Of a DNA stretch of 64,000 nt, positions 40,612 through 49,778 are shown piece after piece. The first letter of the stretch is position 1; the number at the start of each line of letters is the position of its first letter. The stretch comes from Orbaceae bacterium ESL0721 (lineage in GTDB: Bacteria > Pseudomonadota > Gammaproteobacteria > Enterobacterales > Orbaceae). The position numbers and the translations under genes are program-made. Location: NCBI GenBank assembly GCA_029433365.1, contig JAQTHZ010000002.1:62001-126000 (forward strand), given 5' to 3'. The notes under the pieces are model-generated. The model was not told the DNA's origin and searched no databases. It was given only the letters and a program-made list of their open reading frames with translations.

Positions 40612-41823
40612 CTATTTTAATAGCAATAGGGCATCGTTAAGCACATTCAAAAAATTGTCTATATCATGGTGATTATTATAAGGCATAAATGAGAGACGAA
40701 TCACCCCTTGGCAACCTAACTTTTTCATCAATGGCTGAGCGCATAACTCACCAGTTCTGATAGCAATATTCTGTTCACTTAGCAAAATGGCTATATCATT
40801 ATGATGAATACCGGCAATAGTAAACGAGATAAGTGGACTATTTGGAACACTATAGATGGTGATGTTATCAATTTTAGAGAGTTTCGCCGTTGCATAGTCT
40901 GCAAGCGTTTCAACATAGTGGTTAGCGGCTGATATTTCCACCTTTTCTAGCCAGTTAAGTGTGGCCGAAAAAGCTAAAATTCCGGCAATGTTTGGGGTGC
41001 CCGCTTCAAATTTAGCGGGGAGCGGTGCAGGAGTAAAGTCGGTAAATGAGGCTTGGGTTAACATTTTCCCACCCCCTTGCCATACCGGCATCGATGCTAA
41101 TAATCTTTTTTTACCATACAGAGCGCCTACGCCTGTTGGTCCATATAGTTTATGTGCAGAGAAAGCATAGAAATCGATATCATAATCGACCACATTGATC
41201 GGATTATGGACAATACCTTGAGCACCATCAACAACTAAAACTGCACCGTAGTTATGAACAACTGCGCTGATTTTGGCAAGATCAGGGCAGTAGCCAGTCA
41301 CGTTTGACATCTGCGTAACAGCAACAATTTTTGTTTTAGGGTTTATTAAAGATGAGAGTGCAATATCATTAATCGCCCATGGAGTAACTTTAGCACCGGT
41401 CTGCTCTGCTACAATTAACCAAGGTATTAGATTACTATGATGTTCAAGATCACTTACAATAATCTCATCATCAGGTTGTAAAAGGGATCTTGCATAGCTT
41501 TGTGCTATAAGATTGATCGATTCAGTTGTTCCGCTTGTCCAAATTATTTCATCACACTCAGTAGCACCAATAAATTTAGCCACTCTTTGACGCGCAAGGT
41601 CATAATCTGCAGTGATTCTCATAGCATCTTTATGTAAACTACGCGCAACTGTTGCAGTATGCTTACTATAGTAGTTTTGCAGCGCATCAATCATCACTTG
41701 CGGTTTTAAGGAAGTTGCCGCTGAATCAAGATAGACAAAATCCCCATTTTCACTGCTATTGAGTACAGGGAACTGTGATCTAAATTGGTTCGGCTCAAAT
41801 TGTGTGCTGCGGTTATTAGTCAT
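40612..41823 (-). CDS. csdA: cysteine desulfurase (CsdA)
   Basis: 403 residues from the ATG at 41823. It is a class V PLP enzyme: the PLP lysine is K225 in FSAHKLYGPTG and the persulfide cysteine is C361 in RTGELCAQP. It removes sulfur from cysteine and passes it to CsdE. It lies 46 bp downstream of ubiV on the same strand, so ubiU-ubiV-csdA-csdE may be one transcript. A near-copy of the 14-bp motif (TGTTTTAGGGTTTA, plus strand from 41332) falls inside this gene. Confidence 0.94.
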   Translation of the reverse strand: MTNNRSTQFEPNQFRSQFPVLNSSENGDFVYLDSAATSLKPQVMIDALQNYYSKHTATVARSLHKDAMRITADYDLARQRVAKFIGATECDEIIWTSGTTESINLIAQSYARSLLQPDDEIIVSDLEHHSNLIPWLIVAEQTGAKVTPWAINDIALSSLINPKTKIVAVTQMSNVTGYCPDLAKISAVVHNYGAVLVVDGAQGIVHNPINVVDYDIDFYAFSAHKLYGPTGVGALYGKKRLLASMPVWQGGGKMLTQASFTDFTPAPLPAKFEAGTPNIAGILAFSATLNWLEKVEISAANHYVETLADYATAKLSKIDNITIYSVPNSPLISFTIAGIHHNDIAILLSEQNIAIRTGELCAQPLMKKLGCQGVIRLSFMPYNNHHDIDNFLNVLNDALLLLK

Positions 41824-41869
41824 CAATTTTTTGGTTATCTTCGTTAATAAAAATCGCTAGACTTAATGG

Positions 41870-42745
41870 TTAACTGAGTTCAAGACCTGCTATACCATTC
41901 CAGTAACCGTTACAGTCGCGTTTCTGCTCAATTTGTAATGGATGAGATCCCTCTTCATTTGCTCGAAATTGAGTGACTATATCGAGTGTCTCTAATCCTA
42001 AGGGGGAGATTCGTACAATGTCTACAAGCCCCTTCATCTCTTTGAGATTGTTACCGAGGTTATAACAGTAGCCGCTCATTGTCTGGATACCATTAAGCAC
42101 AAAGACTTTTTGCTGCTCTTGTGAAAAGACCTCTCGACCGACTGGGTAGTTGATGCAGCATGTTTCACACTTATCTTTTGGTTTATCTTCCGACCTGGCG
42201 GTGAAACAGCGTGCAGAATAGGCTAGTGGAAGGTAACCGTAACTAAATACTTCAACCTCAAATTTGCGTTCTATATTTAACTCATCGAACTGTTTAAGTA
42301 CATTACCAAGCCAATCACGCGATAGTTCAACTGGCATACACCAACGTATCATCCCCTGTTTTTGCAATAGTTTTAAAGTCAATGCGTTATAACAGTTGAT
42401 TGCCGGACCGACGACAAAGGGTAATTTTTCGGATTGCGCAATATTGATAGCAGCGAGATCATTCGCCTCAATTAAAAAATCACCATTATTGATAAGTTGC
42501 CGCATTTCACCAATTTCTGATGCGGCCTCGAGCAGTGCTAATGTGGAGAGTACTACCTGTTTACCCGATTTAGCGACCTCTTTAGCAAGATCCAGCCAAT
42601 TTGCGACTTTCATCTCGCGCCGTTTAGTACAGACTGTTTCACCCATGTAGATAATATCGGCTTCACTCTGCATTGCTGCTCGGTAAAACGTTTCTGTTTC
42701 TGTTTTAGGCCAATAGTAGAGAACGGGACCTAATGCATATTTCAT
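41870..42745 (-). CDS. ubiV: O2-independent ubiquinone hydroxylation protein UbiV
   Basis: 291 residues from the ATG at 42745, which matches the E. coli start (MKYALGPVLYYWP); a GTG frame extends to 42757. It is a U32-peptidase-like protein. The four [4Fe-4S] cysteines align exactly with E. coli UbiV: C39, C180, C193 and C197 (SARCFTAR, then KCETCC). With UbiU it forms the complex that hydroxylates ubiquinone precursors without oxygen. It follows ubiU by 33 bp. Confidence 0.94.
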   Translation of the reverse strand: MKYALGPVLYYWPKTETETFYRAAMQSEADIIYMGETVCTKRREMKVANWLDLAKEVAKSGKQVVLSTLALLEAASEIGEMRQLINNGDFLIEANDLAAINIAQSEKLPFVVGPAINCYNALTLKLLQKQGMIRWCMPVELSRDWLGNVLKQFDELNIERKFEVEVFSYGYLPLAYSARCFTARSEDKPKDKCETCCINYPVGREVFSQEQQKVFVLNGIQTMSGYCYNLGNNLKEMKGLVDIVRISPLGLETLDIVTQFRANEEGSHPLQIEQKRDCNGYWNGIAGLELS

Positions 42746-42778
42746 TTTATTGCTCACTCTATTTTTATTGATGACCTA

Positions 42779-43774
42779 TTATTGCCATTTGCGGTGGTAA
42801 GCACCTAATGTTGTTTGGGTTCCTTCTGAGACGGCATCTAATGTATCTAGCCAACGCTTTTCTGCTTGGAAAGCTTGCGGATCTGCTTTATACTGATCTA
42901 TTGCTTGTCGCCACACTTTGGTAATCTGTTCAACATAGGCAGGGCTCCGTTGGCGACCTTCAATTTTAACTGAGGCAATATTGGCAGCAAATAGTTCTGG
43001 CAGTAATTCGATAGTATTTAAGCTGGTTGGCTCCTCAATTGGGTGATATAACTCTTCGCCAACAAAATAGCGCCCTTTACAGAGAGTTGGGTAACCGGCA
43101 TTTTCACCTTTTTTATGGCAGTCAATTAGCACATTATTTAGTCGTGATTCCAACCCTTTTTCCGTCTCTTCCCAGCGGACAAATTTAGCTGGTGAACAGG
43201 CACCAACGGTATTTGGTGACTCACCTGTTAAGTAGGAGGAGAGGTAACAGCGCCCTTCGGCCATAATGCAGAGGCTCCCAAATGCGAATACCTCAAGTGG
43301 TACCGGAGAGACTTGTGATAACTGTTTTACTTGATGCATAGAGAGCACGCGTGGTAAGACAATCCGGTCTACTTGAAAATTTTGGTGATAAAACTTAATT
43401 GACTCTTCATTGGTTGAGGATGCTTGTACAGAGACATGTCGCTCAATATTAGGGTACTTTTCAAATGCATAATCTAACATCGCTAGATCGGCTAGGATTA
43501 GTGCATCAGCACCAATAGCAGCAGCCGTATCAACAGCATATTGCCAACGGCTAAAATTATCTGGATGGGCAAAGGTGTTTATCGCAATATGAAGTTTTTT
43601 GCCATGTTTATGCACATAATCTGCCGCTTCAAGCAGACGTTTCTCATTAAAATTGAGTCCAGCAAAATGGCGCGCATTTGTGTCATCTTTTAAACCTATA
43701 TAGACAGCATCAGCGCCATTATCTATTGCAATTTTTAATGAGGGTAGTGAACCCGCAGGACAGAGAAGTTCCAT
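42779..43774 (-). CDS. ubiU: O2-independent ubiquinone hydroxylation protein UbiU
   Basis: 331 residues, exactly as in E. coli. The [4Fe-4S] cysteines fall at the same positions: C169, C176, C193 and C232 (GSLCIMAEGRCYLSS, GACSPAK, PTLCKGRYF). Works with UbiV and the SCP2 protein UbiT in anaerobic ubiquinone synthesis. No ubiT is adjacent here, unlike E. coli where it is divergent. Fits the formate dehydrogenase genes in an oxygen-poor niche. Confidence 0.95.
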   Translation of the reverse strand: MELLCPAGSLPSLKIAIDNGADAVYIGLKDDTNARHFAGLNFNEKRLLEAADYVHKHGKKLHIAINTFAHPDNFSRWQYAVDTAAAIGADALILADLAMLDYAFEKYPNIERHVSVQASSTNEESIKFYHQNFQVDRIVLPRVLSMHQVKQLSQVSPVPLEVFAFGSLCIMAEGRCYLSSYLTGESPNTVGACSPAKFVRWEETEKGLESRLNNVLIDCHKKGENAGYPTLCKGRYFVGEELYHPIEEPTSLNTIELLPELFAANIASVKIEGRQRSPAYVEQITKVWRQAIDQYKADPQAFQAEKRWLDTLDAVSEGTQTTLGAYHRKWQ

Positions 43775-43903
43775 AATAATCCCTAACTTATAGATAAATT
43801 GATCTCATTTTTAAACTATTAGTTTTTAAATTGGTTTTTAAATACAAAAGCCCAAAATGAGGGCGAGGAGATACTGTTATTATCCCCCCTTTGATAACAG
43901 ATT

Positions 43904-44833
43904 TTAAATTGTTTTTAACCAAGCTTTAACATCATCGCCCAATGATTTATGACGCATTGCATATTCAACAAAAGTCTGTACATAGCCCAACTTGTTACCA
44001 CAGTCATGGCTGCGCCCTTTAATACAGTAAGCGTCTACAATTTCGTTTTCAAGTAGCATAGCAATCGCATCGGTTAACTGAATTTCACCGCCTGCGCCTA
44101 ATGGTGTCTTGGCAAGTAGTGGCCATATTTTTTCAGATAAAACATAACGACCTACAATAGATTGGTTTGATGGCGCCTCTTCAATTGATGGTTTCTCAAC
44201 CACTTGGTACATTTGTGCAATCTCACCTGCCGTTAATTGAGCGCCTTGACAATCAACAATCCCGTAGGATGAGACGAGGTTTTCTGGTACTGGTTCAACC
44301 ATAATTTGGCTATGTTGGCTGTTATGATAATTGGTAATCATCGCCGCTAAATTGTCTTTAGAGAGATCACTCTTATATTCATCGATAATCACATCAGGTA
44401 GCACAACAGCAAATGGTTCATTACCAACTAGAGGATGGGCACAAAGTACTGCATGGCCTAACCCTTTTGCTAGCCCTTGACGAACACTGGTAATGGTAAC
44501 TGTTTTTGGAATAATACCTTGTACTTCAAGAAGCAGCTGCCTTTTCACACGTGCTTCTAACATTGCTTCTAGTTCAAAACTGGTATCAAAATGGTTTTCA
44601 ATTGAGTTTTTAGAGGAGTGAGTAACAAAAATAATCTCGGTAATCCCTGCGGCAACGCACTCTTCAACGACATATTGGATAAGTGGCTTATCGACAACGG
44701 GTAACATCTCTTTTGGAATCGCTTTTGTGGCGGGTAACATACGTGTCCCTAATCCTGCAACTGGAATCACTGCTTTTTTAATTTTTCCAACGGTGCTTTT
44801 CCCTTCTGTTAAAGAAGATAAATTAACTGTCAT
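43904..44833 (-). CDS. galU: UTP-glucose-1-phosphate uridylyltransferase (GalU)
   Basis: 309 residues (E. coli 302). The nucleotidyltransferase signature [21 protein letters not shown] lies near residue 22, followed by [26 protein letters not shown] and [12 protein letters not shown]. It makes UDP-glucose for LPS, capsule and galactose metabolism. AAGGGA precedes the ATG. It is the last leftward gene before a 0.4 kb gene-free stretch. Confidence 0.96.
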   Translation of the reverse strand: MTVNLSSLTEGKSTVGKIKKAVIPVAGLGTRMLPATKAIPKEMLPVVDKPLIQYVVEECVAAGITEIIFVTHSSKNSIENHFDTSFELEAMLEARVKRQLLLEVQGIIPKTVTITSVRQGLAKGLGHAVLCAHPLVGNEPFAVVLPDVIIDEYKSDLSKDNLAAMITNYHNSQHSQIMVEPVPENLVSSYGIVDCQGAQLTAGEIAQMYQVVEKPSIEEAPSNQSIVGRYVLSEKIWPLLAKTPLGAGGEIQLTDAIAMLLENEIVDAYCIKGRSHDCGNKLGYVQTFVEYAMRHKSLGDDVKAWLKTI

Positions 44834-45236
44834 TTTGTTCCCTTTTTAACCTTTTTATTGATCTTCGTTAAATTAACAGTTTTAAACTGCAATCGATTAT
44901 CACTATCTTAAAAAATCAGTAGCAATATAACCTATTTGATAATTCTTTTACATTATTTATCTTGGTACTTTATGAATTAAAGTTTCGATAAACGCTATTT
45001 AGCGAGATTTTACGCATAAAAATAGACCCAAAAAAGTGATATGTAACTATTTTGTGAGATAATCTATCTCTCATTTTAATAATATTTGATCGGGTGATGA
45101 TAATTATTGGGATCTACGAGATAAAAACATGTGGATGATTAACTCTATAAAATATTATCTATTCCACCTATTGATAACGGTGGAATAGATAGGAAATAAT
45201 GATAAATATAATATTAAATAGAACTATAATTATAAG
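44834..45236. other. gene-free stretch upstream of galU
   Basis: 403 bp with no frame worth calling. It contains a small stem GAGATA...TATCTC (45057-45071) and the terminator hairpin of the entericidin-like gene at 45156-45191. The galU promoter should lie here, but no clear pair of hexamers stood out. Confidence 0.45.
45156..45191 (-). terminator. terminator hairpin after the entericidin-like gene
   Basis: TATCTATTCCACC (45156-45168) and GGTGGAATAGATA (45179-45191) are perfect 13-bp arms around a 10-nt loop. Reading leftward they are followed by ATATTTTATAG. About 45 bp beyond the stop of the small gene. Confidence 0.7.
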
Positions 45237-45386
45237 TTATAACTTATTACTTACTGCTTGAGCGGAAGATGAAATTGCTTCACCGCCACCTTGAACATCT
45301 TCACCAACACCTTTTACTGTATTACAACCTACAGTAACTGTTGCCATTACAATACCAAATATTAAAATAAGTGCTTTATAAATCAT
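45237..45386 (-). CDS. entericidin-like small lipoprotein
   Basis: A 49-codon frame from the ATG at 45386, with AGGGG about 6 nt upstream. The protein has a hydrophobic signal (ALILIFGIVMATVTVGC) with a lipidated Cys at 21, then CNTVKGVGEDVQGGGEAISS. This matches the entericidin A/B family pattern CNTxxGxGEDxxxGGxAI. In E. coli EcnA/EcnB are small cell-envelope lipoproteins described as antidote/toxin. Only one copy is present, so an antagonistic pair is not evident. Complete, with its own terminator; lies between tyrB and galU. Confidence 0.88.
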   Translation of the reverse strand: MIYKALILIFGIVMATVTVGCNTVKGVGEDVQGGGEAISSSAQAVSNKL

Positions 45387-45434
45387 AATTTACCCCTTTT
45401 AATAAGATCTGTTTAAAAATGTTTATATACAGTA

Positions 45435-45530
45435 GTTTTTAATGTAAACCAGTTTTTAATGCAAAATAGTTTTAAATACCATTTTGTTAAAACAGAAATT
45501 GTTAAAACAGCGTTATATTAACAATATATT
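45435..45530. repeat. degenerate 15-17-bp tandem repeats upstream of the entericidin-like gene
   Basis: GTTTTTAATGTAAACCA, GTTTTTAATGCAAAATA and GTTTTAAATACCATTTT are consecutive 17-mers from 45435. They are followed by two 15-bp units (TTGTTAAAACAGAAA, TTGTTAAAACAGCGT) and a doubled ATTAACAATAT. The gap to tyrB is made of these repeats. Confidence 0.6.
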
Positions 45531-45545
45531 AACAATTATTTTGGA

Positions 45546-46733
45546 CTATTTTACTGCGGCAAATGCTTTTGCAACTTGGTAAACATTATTATTGTTCAAT
45601 CCAGCAACACACATTCTACCACTACCAACTAAATAGACCCCAAACTGCTCTCTTAACCTTGCTACTTGAGTTTGGTTAAAACCAGTATAACTGAACATAC
45701 CTCTTTGTTTAATAAGAAAATTAAAATCATAGTCAGGAACAGCACTTTTTAGTGAGTCAACTAAAGTTTGGCGCATGGTTGTAATACGTTTATTCATGGC
45801 GGCAACTTCGCTAAACCACCTATTTTTTAACTCTGAACTATTTAATACATGAGCGACAATATGTGCGCCATAGGCAGGTGGGCTTGAATAGTTACGGCGT
45901 ACTGTTGCTTGTAACTGCCCAAAAACATGATTAGCCGTCTCGCTATTGTCACAGAGAACTGATAGCCCACCTACACGTTCACCATAGAGTGAAAAGGTTT
46001 TTGAAAACGAGTTACTGACTAGACCAGTTAATCCAAGCTCAGCGACTTTGGTAATGGCATATCGATCATCATCAATATCTTTACCAAAACCTTGGTAGGC
46101 GATATCCATAAATGGGATTAGATCACGTTTTTGTATCAGCGCAATCACCTGATCCCACTGCTCATGGGTTAAGTCAACACCAGTTGGATTATGACAGCAA
46201 GGGTGAAGTAATATAATACTTTTTGCAGGTAGCTCATTTAAAGTGGTTAACATATCACCAAATTTGACACCGCAGGTCTCTGGATCAAAGTAGGGATATT
46301 TATTGACTTTAAAACCAGCACCATTAAAGATTGCGATATGATTTTCCCATGTTGGATCACTCACCCAAACTTCGGAATCTGGGAAATAGCGATGTAGAAA
46401 ATCTGCACCCACTTTTAATGCACCAGATCCACCTAATGTTTGGATGGTCGCAATCCGTCCATCGGTTTTACACTCATTGCCAAAAAGCAGTGACTGGATA
46501 GATTGGCAATAATTGGGTAAACCACTCATTGGTAAATAGAGCTGCGCCTCTTTTTTATGATTATAGAGGTAATCACGGGCAATTTTGACACACTCTAATT
46601 GTGGAACAACGCCTTGTTCATTGTAGTAATATCCAATACTTAAATTAACTTTGTTGACTCGCTGGTCACGATTAAAATCTGCTACTAATGAGAGTATTGG
46701 ATCACCAGCATACGGTTCGACTTTTTCAAACAT
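45546..46733 (-). CDS. tyrB: aromatic-amino-acid aminotransferase (TyrB)
   Basis: 395 residues from the second ATG (46733), which has AAGGA 6 nt upstream and matches the E. coli start. It is a fold-type I PLP enzyme with the PLP lysine in [17 protein letters not shown], plus [13 protein letters not shown] and [12 protein letters not shown]. The C-terminus ([25 protein letters not shown]) is closer to TyrB than to AspC as I recall them. It makes phenylalanine, tyrosine and possibly aspartate. Monocistronic appearance. Confidence 0.88.
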   Translation of the reverse strand: MFEKVEPYAGDPILSLVADFNRDQRVNKVNLSIGYYYNEQGVVPQLECVKIARDYLYNHKKEAQLYLPMSGLPNYCQSIQSLLFGNECKTDGRIATIQTLGGSGALKVGADFLHRYFPDSEVWVSDPTWENHIAIFNGAGFKVNKYPYFDPETCGVKFGDMLTTLNELPAKSIILLHPCCHNPTGVDLTHEQWDQVIALIQKRDLIPFMDIAYQGFGKDIDDDRYAITKVAELGLTGLVSNSFSKTFSLYGERVGGLSVLCDNSETANHVFGQLQATVRRNYSSPPAYGAHIVAHVLNSSELKNRWFSEVAAMNKRITTMRQTLVDSLKSAVPDYDFNFLIKQRGMFSYTGFNQTQVARLREQFGVYLVGSGRMCVAGLNNNNVYQVAKAFAAVK

Positions 46734-46920
46734 ATCCATTCCTTAAATAGACTAGCCATCTGGCTAGATGATTATTTTTTATTAACAAGATTTAGAATTA
46801 TTACACCAGATAAAATCGCAATCAATCAACTGTTGTAACTATAATTAAGTTATAACTATTTTTTAGAGATAACTGTAATTAAGTGCAAATTTATTGGTAA
46901 TAATGCGAAGAAAAAGGGTA

Positions 46921-46934
46921 TAACCCTAAAACAT
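46921..46934 (-). repeat. dispersed 14-bp motif, exact copy
   Basis: TAACCCTAAAACAT on the plus strand, 45 bp beyond the dtd stop and upstream of tyrB. Confidence 0.85.
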
Positions 46935-46978
46935 TTTGATTAAGATAAAAAATTAACCGTTCAAATTAACAATTAAAA

Positions 46979-47413
46979 TCAAACCTGTAACCAGAAAGTG
47001 ACCGGACCATCATTAATTAGTGATACTTGCATATCTGCTGCAAATTGCCCTGTCTCTGTTACGATCTTTTTTCGGCACTCTTCAACAAAAAATTGGTAGA
47101 GCAAATTCGCCTGCTCTGGTTTTGCCCCTTTGGTAAAACTAGGGCGCATCCCCTTTTCGGTATCTGCAACTAGTGTAAATTGAGAGACAACTAATAGCTC
47201 TCCCGAAGCTTGGGTTACATTTAAATTCATTTTGCCATTATCGTCATTAAAGATGCGATAACCAAGCACACGCTCACATAATCTTACTGCTTTCTGTTCA
47301 GTATCTTCCTGCTCAACCCCTAGCAGTACAACCAGACCGTTATTGATCTTACCGATAATCTTGTTATCGACTGTAACATTAGCCTGTTTTACACGTTGAA
47401 TTAAAGCAATCAT
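46979..47413 (-). CDS. dtd: D-aminoacyl-tRNA deacylase (Dtd)
   Basis: 144 residues (E. coli 145). The catalytic blocks are [12 protein letters not shown] near residue 73 and the cis-Gly-Pro motif NDGPVTFWL at the C-terminus. The dimer removes D-amino acids mischarged on tRNA. It starts 1 bp after the yihY stop, matching the E. coli order yihY-dtd. Confidence 0.96.
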   Translation of the reverse strand: MIALIQRVKQANVTVDNKIIGKINNGLVVLLGVEQEDTEQKAVRLCERVLGYRIFNDDNGKMNLNVTQASGELLVVSQFTLVADTEKGMRPSFTKGAKPEQANLLYQFFVEECRKKIVTETGQFAADMQVSLINDGPVTFWLQV

Positions 47414-47414
47414 C

Positions 47415-48308
47415 TTATTTAGCTTCTTGTTTATCTAAGTTTTGACAATCTCTGTTTTGAAAATCTGTTACAGCGGCTGAAAATTCGGCACCGAAGAGAA
47501 CGATACACCATGAACAGTAGATCCAGACTAACATGATGGGAATTGATGAAACGACCCCATAAATTAATTGGTAAGTGGGGAACGAGGTAACATACAAGGT
47601 AAATGCGCGTTTTCCGATTTCAAATAGGATTGCTGCAATTAGTGATCCTATCAAAGCGGCTTTGGCAGGAACGGGTTCTGTCGGTACAATACTATAAAGA
47701 AGCCAGAATCCAATAATTGAGATAATAAACGGTAGAATATTTAATAAAAAGCCACTAGTAGCGGTATTGGTAAACCATTTAAGTGAAAAGATGTAGGAGC
47801 TAACTGCGACGCTTGATCCTACTAAAATAGGACCTAAAGTTAATATTGTCCAATATATGGTTAAGTTATAGATTAGTGACCGTTTACGTTTGGTCTGCCA
47901 GATTAGATTTAGTGCGCTATCAATTGAGCGAATAAGTAACAGAGAGGTAATAATTAATCCGACTATCCCAAATATGGTCATCTTCTTAGTATTTTGAATA
48001 AACTGATCTAAATAGTGCCCAACCGTATCACTCGCTGCAGGTAGAAGATTATTATAGATAAGCTCTTTTAAGGCATGACTGGCATCATTAAATATAGGAA
48101 AGGCAGATAAGAGGGAAAAGATTACAGTTGTTAGGGGGACTAGCGCTAAAATGGTTGTGTAAGACAATCCTGCAGCTGAAATAGTTAAACGATCACGATT
48201 AATTCGATCCCATAAAATAGCGATAAATTTTGTAATCTGTGCAAATCTATCTGATCTTCCAGCAATCTTGTTCATAACATACTGGTCTAATTTCTTCATA
48301 TCATTCAC
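47415..48308 (-). CDS. yihY: YihY/UPF0761 family inner-membrane protein
   Basis: 297 residues with about six hydrophobic helices. The family was once called RNase BN/BrkB, but it is a membrane protein of unsettled function. Blocks: [21 protein letters not shown] near residue 44 and [19 protein letters not shown] near 248. Tightly coupled to dtd. An ATG three codons in (48299) is an alternative start. Confidence 0.93.
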   Translation of the reverse strand: MNDMKKLDQYVMNKIAGRSDRFAQITKFIAILWDRINRDRLTISAAGLSYTTILALVPLTTVIFSLLSAFPIFNDASHALKELIYNNLLPAASDTVGHYLDQFIQNTKKMTIFGIVGLIITSLLLIRSIDSALNLIWQTKRKRSLIYNLTIYWTILTLGPILVGSSVAVSSYIFSLKWFTNTATSGFLLNILPFIISIIGFWLLYSIVPTEPVPAKAALIGSLIAAILFEIGKRAFTLYVTSFPTYQLIYGVVSSIPIMLVWIYCSWCIVLFGAEFSAAVTDFQNRDCQNLDKQEAK

Positions 48309-48384
48309 TTTATCTCTATTAACAATGTATGGAGTTGATCAATTTACAAAAAGAGTTTTGCTTATAAATTCTTACCTATAAAGA

Positions 48385-48978
48385 TTATCTATCTGTAACA
48401 ATACAGTCCTTAATTCCGTTACTTTTCAGCGCACTAACCGCTTTATCTGCATCAATTTTACTATTATAAGGTCCTGCTATAACACGGAAGAGTGATCCAT
48501 TTATTACCTTACCTGTAATACCAGACATGGCTAATTTAGCTCTTAACCCATCAGCATTTGTTCTCTCTTTAAATGCACCACACTGTAATTGCCATTTTGA
48601 TGATAACGGTTCTGGTGTTTTTGTTTGCTGCTCTGTTGTCACTGTTTTTACTGTTGAATTCGAAGAAAAATTACCCGAAAAGCTATTTAAAATTTGTTGC
48701 CTTTCTGAAGTAGAGTTACGAATTGAAGTATCAGAGTTTGGTTTTTCGAGCTCTTTTAAATAGGTCCAGCGCTCTTGCGGTTGTTCAGGAAGTGTCATTG
48801 CTGGTGGTGCAGTTTTAACTGGTACTTTAGAGACCTGATTTGGTTCACGCTTTGCAAGGAGATAGAGTAGAGTTGCAAATAGTACAATTAAAATGATAGC
48901 GAGCATGATCATCAAATTTGGAATCACGCGGTTTCTCTTTGTCTGTTTTTTTCTTTTTACATAATCACGCGACACCAC
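48385..48978 (-). CDS. ftsN: cell division protein FtsN
   Basis: 197 residues from a GTG start with GAGAG upstream. A short basic cytoplasmic part (SRDYVKRKKQTKRNR) precedes one membrane helix (about 22-43). A conserved periplasmic segment ERWTYLKELE (near 68-77) corresponds to the E. coli FtsN activation helix (PEERWRYIKELE). A C-terminal SPOR domain (about 127-197, WQLQCGAFKERTNADGLRAK) follows. It is much shorter than the E. coli protein (319): the Gln/Pro-rich linker is reduced while the functional parts remain. FtsN triggers septal peptidoglycan synthesis. Confidence 0.9.
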   Translation of the reverse strand: MVSRDYVKRKKQTKRNRVIPNLMIMLAIILIVLFATLLYLLAKREPNQVSKVPVKTAPPAMTLPEQPQERWTYLKELEKPNSDTSIRNSTSERQQILNSFSGNFSSNSTVKTVTTEQQTKTPEPLSSKWQLQCGAFKERTNADGLRAKLAMSGITGKVINGSLFRVIAGPYNSKIDADKAVSALKSNGIKDCIVTDR

Positions 48979-49050
48979 AATAGACTCTCTTTTTTAGATA
49001 CTTATTGGTAATAAGTGAAATTATTTGCGATATAGTTTTATTATACAAAT

Positions 49051-49076
49051 AAAAAAAGTGGCTTTCACCACTTTTT
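49051..49076. terminator. terminator hairpin upstream of ftsN
   Basis: AAAAAGTGG and CCACTTTTT around CTTTCA, symmetric and able to act in both directions. With the stronger hairpin at 49158-49190 it separates rpsT from ftsN. Confidence 0.7.
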
Positions 49077-49157
49077 ATCCGCTAAAGCAAGTTATTCAGA
49101 AAATTAAACAGTAGATCCAATCTGTTTTAACAGGGGATTTATGGCTAAACTTTCTGC

Positions 49158-49190
49158 AAAAAAAATCTACTGCACATGGTGCATAGTAGA
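49158..49190 (-). terminator. rpsT terminator
   Basis: Reading leftward, TCTACTATGCAC (49190-49179), loop CAT and GTGCAGTAGA (49175-49166) pair with a 2-nt bulge, followed by eight T residues. It is 30 bp beyond the rpsT stop. Confidence 0.85.
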
Positions 49191-49220
49191 ATTTTAGGTT
49201 ACATTAACTTTTGATTAAAA

Positions 49221-49484
49221 TTAAGCTAATGCTTTGATTCGCTTAGCTAAGTTTGCTTTATGTCGCGCTGCTTTGTTTTTATGGATCAAGCCACGTGTTG
49301 CTTGGCGATCGACAACTTCTTGCATAGCTTTAAATGCTGTTTCAGCTGTCTGTTTATCACCAGCTGCGACAGCAGCGTAGACTTTTTTGATATAGGTACG
49401 CATCATAGAGCGGCGACTTGCATTATGTTTGCGGCGTTTTTCAGACTGAACCGCACGTTTTTTAGCTGATTTGATATTAGCCAA
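49221..49484 (-). CDS. rpsT: 30S ribosomal protein S20
   Basis: 87 residues, the E. coli length, when started at the TTG at 49484 ([20 protein letters not shown]). GGGAG lies 7 nt upstream. E. coli rpsT also uses a UUG start, which takes part in autogenous control. A second in-frame TTG two codons upstream (49490) is too close to GGGAG. Very basic, helix-rich protein, binding 16S rRNA early in 30S assembly. Confidence 0.93.
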   Translation of the reverse strand: MANIKSAKKRAVQSEKRRKHNASRRSMMRTYIKKVYAAVAAGDKQTAETAFKAMQEVVDRQATRGLIHKNKAARHKANLAKRIKALA

Positions 49485-49727
49485 AGTCAACTCCCAAGTT
49501 TCAGATAAAATTTATATATTAATAAGGCGCCAAAATATGCCTGATTTTCACTATTTTGTCAATGACATTTAAATAAAATATTTTATTAATCTGCATCTAA
49601 AATATGAATAGATATTATATAAATGTGGTGAATTTATTACTATTTTATGAATCGCATTAACTCACTATTAAAACAGGAATATGTTGTTAGGCATTAACTA
49701 AGAAATTAGCTTAAAAAAGTTTTTTTA

Positions 49728-49736
49728 TGCTAGAAT
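49728..49736 (+). promoter_or_regulatory. extended -10 promoter for pgk
   Basis: TGCTAGAAT, an extended -10 element 42 bp before the pgk ATG. It is preceded by a T/A-run and no good -35. GAGGA lies about 9 nt before the start codon. Confidence 0.5.
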
Positions 49737-49778
49737 AGCGGCAGTTTTTTCTATTTTTATTTCGAAGAGGAATCCTCA

